NCBI RefSeq assembly: GCF_900142735.1
Contig: NZ_FRBY01000006.1
Location: 310,001 to 374,000, forward strand
From: Flavobacterium saccharophilum
GTDB taxonomy: Bacteria > Bacteroidota > Bacteroidia > Flavobacteriales > Flavobacteriaceae
DNA length: 64,000 bases
Direction: 5' to 3'
Part shown: piece by piece, positions 7,586 to 16,591 of the stretch
Layout: every line of letters starts with the position of its first letter
Position numbering within the stretch: the stretch's first letter is position 1
Translations under genes and position numbers: made by a program
The notes under the pieces: generated by a model
Databases searched by the model: none
What the model saw: the letters and a program-made list of their open reading frames with translations, nothing else
What the model was told of the DNA's origin: nothing

Positions 7586-10045
7586 TTATTTCATGTAGCT
7601 CGCCGTCATCTTCTTAATTCTTACCTGTAAAGTTTCACTGGATAATTTTTCTCTTAAACGATCTGTGATTATCGGAAAACTAAATGGCGTTGGCTTTTTG
7701 CATTGCTTCCAAACAATATTCTGCCTGTTAATTCTTTCCATTGCCTGAATCAAGCGTCCTTCTTCTAATTGATGTTCGAATGTTTCTGTGAAAGCCTGCT
7801 GCAACAATAAATTATCAGGTTCGTGATCCCTAAAAACTTCAAAAAGTAATTGCGATCCGCTTTGTAAATGTCTGGTTTTTATTGGTTTTCCTGGCATTCC
7901 TGTAAAAACCAATCCTGCAATAACAGCAATATCCCTAAATTTTCTGCGTGCCATTTCGGTTGAATTGAGGCTTTTTTGTAAATCATGATGAACATATTCT
8001 GTTGTAAACAGATTATTATCAAATACCGCCTCCATATCAATTTCCTGATCGGATAATAGTTCAAATCCGTAGTCGTTATAAGCCAAAGAAAAAGTTATCG
8101 GCGAAAGCAAACTAATGCGATACGAAATCAAACTTGCCAATGCTTCATGCACATAACGTCCTTCAAAAGGGTAAAAAATCGCATGAAAACCTTCTCGCGT
8201 TTTAAAGGTTTCAATTAGAAATTCATCATCATTGGGAACAATACTTTCTTTTCGTTGTCTTTCAAAAAGTGGTTTCAAAGCTTTTAACTCAGGAGATAAA
8301 TTTTCTGTATTTGCGGCATACAATTCCTCGCGCAACAATTCACTCATTTGTGCAGATAATGTCATTCTTCCACCCATCCAGCTTACGACACGCGAAGCTT
8401 TTTTCGGATCAGCTTTTCGCACTAAAACCTGCATATTCTTCACGCGAAATAATTCCAGCCTTTTTCCGGCAAATGTAAAAACATCTCCGGGTTGCAATTT
8501 TGAAGCAAACCATTCTTCAATCGAACCGATATAACCTCCGCTTAAAAACTTAACGTTCAAAGCCGCATCGCCAACAATGGTCCCAATCTGCATTCTGTGA
8601 TGCATTGCGATTAATCGGCTGTTGATTTTAAAACGCCCATCTTCTTCGATTTCTACTTTTTTATATTCGTCATACGCTTGTAAACTCTGACTTCCGTTGG
8701 TAATAAAATTCAAAACCCAATTCCAGTTTTCTTTGGTAATATTCTGAAAGCAGAAAGTTTGTTTAACTTCTTCAAAAATTTCATTGGGAAAAAACCCATC
8801 TGAAACCGCTAACGTATTAAGATATTGCACCAAAACATCCCAACTATTCAAATATGGCATCCGATCTTCGACAACGGTTTTGGCAACCGCTTTTTTCAAT
8901 GCCGAAGCCTCAATTAATTCCATAGCATGTGTGGCTAGAAAATAAATCACACTTTCTTTACCTGGCTGATGACCGCTTCTTCCTGCTCTTTGTAAAAATC
9001 GCGCAACACCTTTTGGTCCACCAACCTGAATAATTGTTTCTACCGGCGCAAAATCAACACCAAGATCCAAACTTGATGTACAAACAACCACTTTTAATTC
9101 TTCATCTCTAATGGCATTTTCTACCCATAAACGCGTTTCCCTGCTAATGCTTCCATGGTGCATGGCCATATCGCCGGCAAACTCCGGATATTTTTCTAAA
9201 AGCGCCTGAAACCACATTTCGCAAGCAGAACGAACATTTGTAAAAATTAAGGTTGTTTTACTTTTTCTGACGATTTTTGCAACCTCATCAATCAAATGCA
9301 ATCCCATGTGTCCGCGCCAAGGATAACTTTCCATTTTTTCTGGAAGGATTGATTCTATTTTTATTTTTTTATTGATATGTGCTTTAATTAAAACCGAGTT
9401 TTCATAAGCTTCTGAATTGACTCCTAACAATACTTGTTGCGCTAATTCGAGATTTCCAATAGTGGCTGAAATTCCCCAAATTTTCATTTTTGGCGCAACT
9501 GTTTTTAATCGGGACAAAGCCAATTCCATTTGAACGCCGCGTTTTGTTCCTAATAATTCATGCCATTCATCAACAACAATTGCAGAGCAGTTCGCAAAGG
9601 TTTTTGCAAATTCCTTTGATGCTAAAAGAAGCTGTAAACTTTCTGGAGTTGTGATAAGCAGATCGGGCATTTTTTTGCTTTGTTTTGTTCTTTCGCTTTG
9701 CGAAGTGTCTCCGGAACGAATTCCAACAGTCAATGGCAAATCTAAATCTATAATAATTCGTTCAGCGGCTTGTTTTATTTCGACAGAAAGCGCTCTCAGA
9801 GGCGTAATCCAGATTGCTTTTAATCCGGGTTTATGTTTATTTTTAAAGTCAGGATTTGTTTTGATGTAATCGAGAACAATAGGAAACCACAAGGCATAGG
9901 TTTTCCCGCTTCCGGTTGGTGCGTTTAATAAACCATTTTTGCCTTGCAGAAAAGCTGTCCAGCTCTGGGTTTGAAACGGAAAAGATTTCCATCCCTGATC
10001 CCGAAACCAGTTTTCTGCAATTGTGTATAGTTCTTCTCTGTTCAT
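7586..10045 (-). CDS. Ligase-associated DEXH-box helicase (Lhr-Core type)
   Basis: This 819-residue superfamily 2 helicase of the Lhr-Core class shows a Q-motif-like start (WKSFPFQTQSW), Walker A at residues 42-49 (APTGSGKT), the DEWH form of motif II at 159-162, and motif VI (QRAGRSGHQPG) near residue 360. A winged-helix and Lhr-core region fills the C-terminal half. Lhr-Core enzymes translocate 3' to 5' on single-stranded DNA and unwind duplexes or RNA:DNA hybrids. Neighbours (ligase, exonuclease, PdeM) define the repair cluster. The gap to the ligase gene holds a 135-bp repeat, an unusual interruption for this operon. Confidence 0.93.
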   Translation of the reverse strand: MNREELYTIAENWFRDQGWKSFPFQTQSWTAFLQGKNGLLNAPTGSGKTYALWFPIVLDYIKTNPDFKNKHKPGLKAIWITPLRALSVEIKQAAERIIIDLDLPLTVGIRSGDTSQSERTKQSKKMPDLLITTPESLQLLLASKEFAKTFANCSAIVVDEWHELLGTKRGVQMELALSRLKTVAPKMKIWGISATIGNLELAQQVLLGVNSEAYENSVLIKAHINKKIKIESILPEKMESYPWRGHMGLHLIDEVAKIVRKSKTTLIFTNVRSACEMWFQALLEKYPEFAGDMAMHHGSISRETRLWVENAIRDEELKVVVCTSSLDLGVDFAPVETIIQVGGPKGVARFLQRAGRSGHQPGKESVIYFLATHAMELIEASALKKAVAKTVVEDRMPYLNSWDVLVQYLNTLAVSDGFFPNEIFEEVKQTFCFQNITKENWNWVLNFITNGSQSLQAYDEYKKVEIEEDGRFKINSRLIAMHHRMQIGTIVGDAALNVKFLSGGYIGSIEEWFASKLQPGDVFTFAGKRLELFRVKNMQVLVRKADPKKASRVVSWMGGRMTLSAQMSELLREELYAANTENLSPELKALKPLFERQRKESIVPNDDEFLIETFKTREGFHAIFYPFEGRYVHEALASLISYRISLLSPITFSLAYNDYGFELLSDQEIDMEAVFDNNLFTTEYVHHDLQKSLNSTEMARRKFRDIAVIAGLVFTGMPGKPIKTRHLQSGSQLLFEVFRDHEPDNLLLQQAFTETFEHQLEEGRLIQAMERINRQNIVWKQCKKPTPFSFPIITDRLREKLSSETLQVRIKKMTASYMK

Positions 10046-10073
10046 TTATAATGGTTTGACTATGGTATAAGTA

Positions 10074-10208
10074 TTTAAACACATAGAAACATAGCTTTCG
10101 AAATCGTATAAAGGCGTTTCACTTGTATTAAAACACATAGCTATGTGTGGAAACTTGTTTCTTTTGTATCCCTTTTACAGACATTTAACCTATGTTTCTA
10201 TGTGTTTA
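10074..10208 (+). repeat. Dispersed palindromic element, copy B (inside the repair operon)
   Basis: This 135-bp element runs from TTTAAACACATAGAAACATA to CCTATGTTTCTATGTGTTTA; the 18-nt ends AAACACATAGAAACATAG and their complement are perfect inverted repeats. Inside are GGCGTTTCACTTG and a perfect 16-bp palindrome ACACATAGCTATGTGT. It is very similar to copy C at 30101-30240. It lies between the ligase and helicase genes and could form a large hairpin in the operon mRNA. Confidence 0.85.
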
Positions 10209-10227
10209 TTTTTTTAATTATTAAATC

Positions 10228-11829
10228 TTACGAAATCATACTTTTTAAATCTTCAATCGAATTGGCATCTTCAATTTTTTTGTCTTGTCGCCATCTCAAA
10301 ATTCTAGGAAATCTAGTGGCAACACCACTTTTATGTCTTTTGGAAAGTGCAATTCCTTCAAAACCAATTTCGAAAACTAATTTTGGCGTAACGCTTCGAA
10401 CGGGACCAAATCTTTCTAATGTATTTTTTTTGATAAAATCATCCACTCGTCTAAACTCAGCATCGGTTAAACCGGAATAGGCTTTTGCAAAAGTGACCAG
10501 TTCTTTTTCGTCTTTCTCATTCGTTTGCCAAAGCGCAAAAGTATAATCGGTAAAGAGATTCGATCTTCTACCGTGGCCGCGCATGGCGTAAGTCAAAACG
10601 GCATCGATCACCAATGGCTCAATTTTCCATTTCCACCAATCGCCTTTTTTTCTTCCTACTTGATAGGTTGAATCGTTGCGTTTTATCATTAAACCCTCAC
10701 TTTTCATTTCGCGGGCACGCATTCTTTCGGCCGTCACGTCTTCCCAGGAATGGAGCAAAACTCTTTCTGATAATTGAAAACTTTTGGTTTTATCTTTTAT
10801 CGAATCATATAATTGCTCTAATAATAATCTGCGTTCTGAATATGGTAAATTCCGAATATCCTGACCATCCCATTCTAAAATATCATAAGCTTTTAGAATG
10901 ACCGGAACTTTTTCAAGCAAAGAAGCTGATATTGCTTTACGCCCAATTCGGGTTTGCAAATCATTAAAAGTCCCTATTTCTCCTTCGGGATAAGCTAAAA
11001 TTTCGGCATCAATTACAGTTCCGTTTGGAATCAATCCCACAAAAGATTGAAACTCGGGATATTTATCGGTTACCAACTCCTCTCCTCTTGACCAAACATA
11101 AATTTCGCTTTCGCGGATGATCGTTTGTGAACGGATTCCATCCCATTTATGTTCGATGGACCAATCTTCACGATTTCCGAGATTTTCAACTTCTCCTTCA
11201 ATTGGATACGCCAAATAAAACGGATAAGGTTTTGATAAATAATCGCTGCTTTGTTCGTCCAAAATCAATTCCTGAAAAGTAATCGTATTCGGGTCCCAAT
11301 TTCCCATTAATTTATACGCCAAAGCATCTTCATCAACATCTTCTGCTTTAGAAAGTGCCCTTGTCATTAATTTTTGGCTTACGCCGATTCTTAAACTTCC
11401 GGTAATTAATTTGGTAAAAACAAAGCGTTCGTAATAATTTAAAGCCAGCCAATTTTCATGTAAATATTCTTTTTTTTCTATATCTGATTTCTTTTTTAAA
11501 GCGATGATTTCCTGAAGATATTCAGTTAAACTTTTATCCGACTGTTCTTTTGTAGTGGGAATAATCAAAGCAATTGTTTCTGCTAAATCTCCCACAATAT
11601 GATAACTTTCTTCAAAAAGCCATAGTGGAATATTAGCCAATTCATTTGCCCAAATTCGCAATAAAGTTGTATTGACCGGTCTCGGTGGACGACGGTGCGA
11701 CAGTATAGCAATCGTCCATACTTTATCTTCCGGCGATGCATTTTTAAAATACGTCGTCAAAGCATCAACTTTTACATTCGTTTTATTTGAACTGTCTAGC
11801 GTTTTTATAAGTTGGGCAAAGTTTTTCAT
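10228..11829 (-). CDS. ATP-dependent DNA ligase of the ligase-associated repair cluster
   Basis: This 533-residue ATP-dependent DNA ligase has an N-terminal DNA-binding domain (about residues 1-200), then the nucleotidyltransferase motif KWDGIR with the AMP-accepting lysine at K228. Later motifs follow, such as DAEIL, SEGLMIKRNDSTY and WWKWK, with an OB-fold at the C-terminus. Chromosomal replication in bacteria uses the NAD-dependent LigA, so this ATP-dependent enzyme is an accessory repair ligase. Its start overlaps the stop of the exonuclease gene by 4 nt (ATGA), showing translational coupling. The helicase and PdeM lie downstream. Confidence 0.95.
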   Translation of the reverse strand: MKNFAQLIKTLDSSNKTNVKVDALTTYFKNASPEDKVWTIAILSHRRPPRPVNTTLLRIWANELANIPLWLFEESYHIVGDLAETIALIIPTTKEQSDKSLTEYLQEIIALKKKSDIEKKEYLHENWLALNYYERFVFTKLITGSLRIGVSQKLMTRALSKAEDVDEDALAYKLMGNWDPNTITFQELILDEQSSDYLSKPYPFYLAYPIEGEVENLGNREDWSIEHKWDGIRSQTIIRESEIYVWSRGEELVTDKYPEFQSFVGLIPNGTVIDAEILAYPEGEIGTFNDLQTRIGRKAISASLLEKVPVILKAYDILEWDGQDIRNLPYSERRLLLEQLYDSIKDKTKSFQLSERVLLHSWEDVTAERMRAREMKSEGLMIKRNDSTYQVGRKKGDWWKWKIEPLVIDAVLTYAMRGHGRRSNLFTDYTFALWQTNEKDEKELVTFAKAYSGLTDAEFRRVDDFIKKNTLERFGPVRSVTPKLVFEIGFEGIALSKRHKSGVATRFPRILRWRQDKKIEDANSIEDLKSMIS

Positions 11830-12857
11830 TCTAGGATTTCTTTCTCAGTTTCAACTTCCTTTTCCATTTCTGCTGTCTCGCCTTCATATTGTGTTTTCTC
11901 CGTTCTGGCATCGTAACCCAATTCTCTTAAATATTTAGAGAAAATATCGGTATAACCGTGCGTGCAAATTATTTTTTCTGCGCCAGTTGCTTTTATACTA
12001 TCCAATAATGAAAACCAATCACAATGGTCGCTCAAAACAAAACCTTTGTCAATAGCGCGTCTGCGTCTGGCTCCGCGAAACGCCATCCACCCACTAGCTG
12101 ACCCGGTCACAAATGGAGTCATTTTCCTAATCCAGATACTTCCATGCGCACTTGGCGGTGCGAGAACAATATTACCTAACAAATCTTCTTTTTTGGTTTC
12201 ACGCGTCACTAATGTTGTGGGTGGAAAATCAACCATCGGACGCAAAACATTAGTCATATTTTCGATCGCGCCATGCGTATAAATTGTTCCGATATCGGTA
12301 TCCAGATATTTTAAAAGTCTTTGTGCTTTACCGAGAGAATATCCAAAAAGAATAGAAGTTTTTCCCTCTGCTTTATTTTCTGCCCACCAATTATTGATTT
12401 CTGTAATTACTTCAGCTTGTGGCGTCCAGTTAAAAGCCGGTAAACCAAAAGTACATTCGGTTATAAAAGTGTCACATTTTACAACTTCATACGGAACAGA
12501 AATTCCGTCGTCTTCGGTTTTGTAATCGCCTGTAAAAACCCAAACTTCTCCTTTATGTTCCACTCTAATTTGAGAACTCCCAATAATATGTCCGGCAGGA
12601 TGCAACGAAAATTTCACATTGTTGATAACAAAGGTTTCTCCCCATTCTTTTCCTGTGACATTTATTTCGCCTAAACGATGTCGGATTATCGGAATATTGG
12701 TGTGATGTGTAATGTAATTTTGATTTCCCCAACGCGAATGATCAGCATGTCCGTGTGTAATAATGGCATTTTTTACCGGCCTCCATGGATCAAGATAAAC
12801 ATCGGCTTGTTGGCAGTAAATTCCGTTATCGTTAAAAGCTAAGAGTGGGATTTTCAT
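11826..12857 (-). CDS. Ligase-associated DNA damage response exonuclease (beta-CASP)
   Basis: This 343-residue protein belongs to the metallo-beta-lactamase/beta-CASP nuclease class related to SNM1/Artemis. The signature HGHADH is visible near residue 37, followed by a histidine in AGHIIGSSQI, an acidic residue in FTGDYKTEDDG, and late motifs in VLSDHCDW and CTHGYTDIFS. It heads the minus-strand repair cluster and overlaps the ligase by 4 nt. An upstream in-frame ATG at 12896 would add 13 unrelated residues; the start at 12857 (MKIPLLAFND) matches where the conserved fold begins. The end-processing role is inferred from the family and the operon. Confidence 0.92.
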   Translation of the reverse strand: MKIPLLAFNDNGIYCQQADVYLDPWRPVKNAIITHGHADHSRWGNQNYITHHTNIPIIRHRLGEINVTGKEWGETFVINNVKFSLHPAGHIIGSSQIRVEHKGEVWVFTGDYKTEDDGISVPYEVVKCDTFITECTFGLPAFNWTPQAEVITEINNWWAENKAEGKTSILFGYSLGKAQRLLKYLDTDIGTIYTHGAIENMTNVLRPMVDFPPTTLVTRETKKEDLLGNIVLAPPSAHGSIWIRKMTPFVTGSASGWMAFRGARRRRAIDKGFVLSDHCDWFSLLDSIKATGAEKIICTHGYTDIFSKYLRELGYDARTEKTQYEGETAEMEKEVETEKEILE

Positions 12858-12983
12858 ATGGTTACCATTTTTGTTGTTTATAAACCATTTTGGCACATTC
12901 TATCAAATTTAACTATTTACCAATCAAGCTGTTTTACAGTTTGGCGGGATTAGTTTATTAAATTACAACTTTTTAATATTGTA

Positions 12984-13017
12984 TTGTGATATAATCAAAT
13001 TATCATTTGTACTTTTG
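12984..13017 (+). promoter_or_regulatory. Promoter of pruA
   Basis: TACTTTTG at 13010-13017 is a TAnnTTTG -7 box, with a TTG at 12984-12986 spaced 23 nt upstream, at the long end of the accepted range. The ATG of pruA follows 41 nt later. Confidence 0.6.
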
Positions 13018-13058
13018 TAAAAAATTAGACATTTCGTAATTTTAAAATAATTTATCCC

Positions 13059-14684
13059 ATGTTAAAAGGATTCTTTCATGTACCAAAAGCGGTAAACGAA
13101 CCTGTAAAAGGTTACGCGCCAAACTCGCCAGAAAAAGCGGCTGTACAAGCAGCTTACACTACAATGTGGAACTCAAAAATTGATGTTCCTTTATACATTG
13201 GAAGTGAAGAAATCAAAACTGGAAATACAAAAACAATTTCAGCTCCACACGATCACAAACATATCGTAGGAACTTATCATTTAGCTGAAAAACAACATAT
13301 CGAAAAAGCGATTGCAAATGCTCTTGAATCAAGAACTGCATGGGCAAACATGGCGTGGGAACAACGTGCTGCTATTTTCTTAAAAGCTGCTGAACTTATT
13401 GCAGGTCCATACAGAGCGCGTATTAACGCTGCAACTATGATTGGACAATCTAAAAATATTCACCAGGCAGAAATTGATGCTTCTTGTGAATTAATTGACT
13501 TTTTACGTTACAACGTAGAATTCATGACTCAAATTTACGGAGATCAGCCAAAATCTGATTCTACTACATGGAATCGCTTAGAATACAGACCTCTTGAAGG
13601 TTTTGTTTACGCGATTACTCCTTTCAACTTTACTGCTATCGCGGCAAACCTTCCTGCAAGTGCTGCTATGATGGGTAACGTTGTAATCTGGAAGCCAAGT
13701 GATAGCCAGGTTTTCTCTACAAAAATTATCATCGAAGTTTTCAAAGAAGCTGGTGTTCCTGATGGCGTTATCAACGTTGTTTTTGGAGATGCTTTAATGA
13801 TTACGGATACTGTTTTGGCAAGCCGCTATTTCGCCGGAGTTCACTTTACAGGATCAACTCACGTATTTAAAGATATCTGGGCTAAAATTGGTGCCAATAT
13901 CAACAACTATAAAACTTATCCAAGAATCGTTGGAGAAACTGGTGGTAAAGATTTTATCATTGCACATCCAAGCGCTAATGTAAAACAAGTTGCAACAGGA
14001 ATTTCTCGTGGTGCATTTGAATTTCAAGGACAAAAATGTTCTGCAGCTTCAAGAGCCTATATTCCACAAAGTTTATGGCCAGCTGTAAAAGAACAATTAA
14101 TTGCTGATGTAAAATCTATGAAAATGGGTTCTCCGGAAGATTTTGGAAACTTTATTACAGCAGTTATCCACGAAGGTTCTTTTGATAAATTAGCTAGTTA
14201 TATCGACCAGGCTAAAAAAGATGCTGACGCAGAAATTATTGTTGGTGGAAATTATGATAAATCTGTAGGTTACTTTATTGAGCCAACGGTTATTGTAACT
14301 ACAAATCCAAAATATACTACAATGGAAACCGAATTATTCGGACCAGTAATTACGATCTACGTTTACGAAGATGCAAAATGGGAAGAGACTTTAGAATTAG
14401 TGGATACTACTTCTGAGTACGCTTTAACAGGAGCTGTTTTCAGTCAAGATCGTTATGCTATTGAAGTAGCTACTACGAAATTGCAAAATGCTGCTGGTAA
14501 CTTCTATATCAATGATAAACCAACAGGAGCTGTTGTAGGAATGCAACCTTTTGGTGGAGCAAGAGCTTCAGGAACTAACGACAAAGCAGGTTCTGCATTG
14601 AACTTATTGCGTTGGGCTTCTCCAAGAACAATCAAAGAAACTTTTGTTACTCCGGAAGATTATAGATATCCTTTCTTAGGATAG
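13059..14684 (+). CDS. pruA: L-glutamate gamma-semialdehyde (1-pyrroline-5-carboxylate) dehydrogenase
   Basis: This 541-residue aldehyde dehydrogenase oxidises glutamate semialdehyde to glutamate with NAD+, the second step of proline breakdown. The family is recognisable from FTGSTHVFKDIW, the general base E293 in GETGGKD and the catalytic C327 in GQKCSAASRAY; the C-terminal motif PFGGARASGTNDKAG is typical of this subgroup. It is a stand-alone enzyme, not fused to proline dehydrogenase as in enteric PutA. No proline dehydrogenase gene is next to it. It has its own promoter and a strong hairpin terminator, so it is probably monocistronic. Confidence 0.96.
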   Translation: MLKGFFHVPKAVNEPVKGYAPNSPEKAAVQAAYTTMWNSKIDVPLYIGSEEIKTGNTKTISAPHDHKHIVGTYHLAEKQHIEKAIANALESRTAWANMAWEQRAAIFLKAAELIAGPYRARINAATMIGQSKNIHQAEIDASCELIDFLRYNVEFMTQIYGDQPKSDSTTWNRLEYRPLEGFVYAITPFNFTAIAANLPASAAMMGNVVIWKPSDSQVFSTKIIIEVFKEAGVPDGVINVVFGDALMITDTVLASRYFAGVHFTGSTHVFKDIWAKIGANINNYKTYPRIVGETGGKDFIIAHPSANVKQVATGISRGAFEFQGQKCSAASRAYIPQSLWPAVKEQLIADVKSMKMGSPEDFGNFITAVIHEGSFDKLASYIDQAKKDADAEIIVGGNYDKSVGYFIEPTVIVTTNPKYTTMETELFGPVITIYVYEDAKWEETLELVDTTSEYALTGAVFSQDRYAIEVATTKLQNAAGNFYINDKPTGAVVGMQPFGGARASGTNDKAGSALNLLRWASPRTIKETFVTPEDYRYPFLG

Positions 14685-14722
14685 TCTTAAAGTTAGAAAG
14701 TCGAAAGTCTTAAAGTCAATAT

Positions 14723-14752
14723 AAAGCCGAATCTAAATTTAGATTCGGCTTT
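14723..14752. terminator. Bidirectional terminator between pruA and the 14773 gene
   Basis: A perfect palindrome built on AAAGCCGAATCTAAA and its complement is followed by a T-run. It lies between convergent genes, so it can serve both. A near-identical stem occurs at 18495-18538. Confidence 0.85.
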
Positions 14753-14772
14753 TTTATTTATAATTATTGCTT

Positions 14773-15219
14773 TTATTTAGTTTCTTCAAGATATAAATTT
14801 GTAATTTTTTCTAAATAATCTTCTGAGCGAAAACCTTTCGAATTAGTCAAAATAATTGCTGTAACATCATCTTTATGATAAATAATTAACCCTGATTTTA
14901 CATCAGCTTGCGCAGGAATGATTTCACATGAATCCTTTTGAGGTACCATTAATTTTATCAATTTACTAATTAATACACTATTACTTTCTTCTTTTTGAAA
15001 CGAGCTTAGGTCGATATTACGAAGAAACGAATTCCTATTTTTATTCGGAATTCGTTTATCATGAACTTGAGAAGTTTCGGCTTTGCCGACAGCTAAAGGC
15101 GATTCTATAAATCTTGAAGGTTCTTCATACACAATATCTTGTTTCCTTTTTTGCGAAAATAGATTGATCGTGTTCATTAAAATCAGAATGACGATTACAT
15201 TTTTAATTGTTGTTTTCAT
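14773..15219 (-). CDS. Small exported protein of unknown function
   Basis: This 148-residue protein has an N-terminal hydrophobic segment (IKNVIVILILMNTINLFSQ) that fits a signal peptide with cleavage after FSQ. The mature part is charged, with no motif I recognise. A C-terminal portion (SGLIIYHKDDVTAIILTNSKG) reads like two short beta-strands. It is a single gene, convergent with pruA and divergent from the sensor kinase at 15515. It lies within the stretch bounded by the two matching terminators, so it may belong to that locus, but nothing in the sequence proves a link. Confidence 0.6.
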   Translation of the reverse strand: MKTTIKNVIVILILMNTINLFSQKRKQDIVYEEPSRFIESPLAVGKAETSQVHDKRIPNKNRNSFLRNIDLSSFQKEESNSVLISKLIKLMVPQKDSCEIIPAQADVKSGLIIYHKDDVTAIILTNSKGFRSEDYLEKITNLYLEETK

Positions 15220-15514
15220 TTCAGTTATGTTAGTTTATTACAAGAGAATTTTACCTTAATGCATTAATTAGAAATGCAACGAATACAAGGATAAGTTTGA
15301 CCATAAAATATTTTTAAGCGAATGTAATTCCAGAATGATTTCACAATTATGCTCGCCTACAGAAAGTCTGTTTCAGCATTCAAACAATAAAAAGGATCTC
15401 AAAAATAAATTCGTACGCTGAAACGCTGTTTTTAATAGCGAAAGCTCATTATTCATAGCTACAAACAAAGCTTACTTCTATATTTTATTATCTTGCTACC
15501 AATTACAATACTTT

Positions 15515-16567
15515 ATGAATTTATTGAAAAACATTGACCTCAAAAGAGTCTTATTACATTTTACCTATTGGCTTTCTTTTTTGTTATTATACGTCTCCGA
15601 AAAATCTGACGACACCCCTTATTACGATTATACTTTTATTTATACGTTTAAAATCCTAGCTGAAGCCACTGTCGGCTACGCATTAATTTATTGGATTATT
15701 CCACAAACCCTTAATAAAAAAAGATACTTGCTTTTTATAATTTCCAGCGTAGGATGGCTTTACTTTGTCTTTGCTTTATTAATGACGTTAAAATATTATT
15801 ATCTCGAACCTAAATTTCCTGGTTTCTTTGATGATTGGCTTGGACATAAAATGACTGTTCCCGAAAGGTTGACTTCGGGTAAACTGATTTTAAGAGAATT
15901 CTCTTTTATTACTTATCCGATTATTATCTTGGGCTTTATAAGTTTTAATCGCAAACAGCAGCGTCTTTTAAAATTGGAAGAAGAAAAAAAATCAATGGAA
16001 TTGAAGGTTTTAAAAAACCAGTTGAATCCACACTTTCTATTTAATACTTTAAATAATCTATATACGCTGACATTAAAAAAAGATGATAAAGCACCTGAGG
16101 TAATTGCGAAATTATCTGAGATACTTGATTTTGTTCTGTATCGATGCAACGAAGATTATGTTTCGATTGAAAAAGAAATCGCCTTAATCGAAAATTATAT
16201 TACGCTGGAAAAACTCCGCTACAGCGAAAACAGATTAGATATTTTATTCACCAAAAACATTCAGGAAAATGCCAAAATTTCTCCTTTAATTATTCTGACA
16301 TTCATAGAAAATGCTTTTAAACACGGCGTGATTAACGAAACTGAAAAAGCAATAATTCGCCTGAATTTGGAAAGCAACAAGCAGCAAATCATTTTTAGTA
16401 TTGAGAATACAAAACCTAAAAATGAACTTTCAAGAATTTCGGACAAATCAAAAATTGGATTAATAAATGTTCAAAAGCAGCTGGATTTATTGTATCCCAA
16501 AAAACATCAATTAGAAATTGAAGAAACGCAAACTAATTATACCGTGAAACTTTATCTTACTCTTTAA
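15515..16567 (+). CDS. LytS-type sensor histidine kinase
   Basis: This 350-residue membrane kinase of the His_kinase (PF06580) family has four hydrophobic segments in the first 145 residues (about 12-27, 45-62, 70-91, 130-145), then a short linker and the phospho-accepting H173 in NQLNPHFLFNTLNNLY. The ATP-binding N-box reads FIENAFKHGV, with a late G-box at GLINVQKQLDLLY. There is no obvious periplasmic sensor domain, so the input is probably membrane-linked or small. The cognate LytTR regulator is encoded at 17791, with a secreted hydrolase between them. All three genes run on the same strand with gaps of 24-26 bp, forming one operon. Confidence 0.92.
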   Translation: MNLLKNIDLKRVLLHFTYWLSFLLLYVSEKSDDTPYYDYTFIYTFKILAEATVGYALIYWIIPQTLNKKRYLLFIISSVGWLYFVFALLMTLKYYYLEPKFPGFFDDWLGHKMTVPERLTSGKLILREFSFITYPIIILGFISFNRKQQRLLKLEEEKKSMELKVLKNQLNPHFLFNTLNNLYTLTLKKDDKAPEVIAKLSEILDFVLYRCNEDYVSIEKEIALIENYITLEKLRYSENRLDILFTKNIQENAKISPLIILTFIENAFKHGVINETEKAIIRLNLESNKQQIIFSIENTKPKNELSRISDKSKIGLINVQKQLDLLYPKKHQLEIEETQTNYTVKLYLTL

Positions 16568-16591
16568 TCGAAAAACTATCTCGCTAATCTT

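Noticed and set aside
10145..10480. A 111-codon plus-strand ORF over the end of the ligase gene
   Set aside because: Antisense to a well-conserved ligase C-terminus and partly inside repeat copy B.
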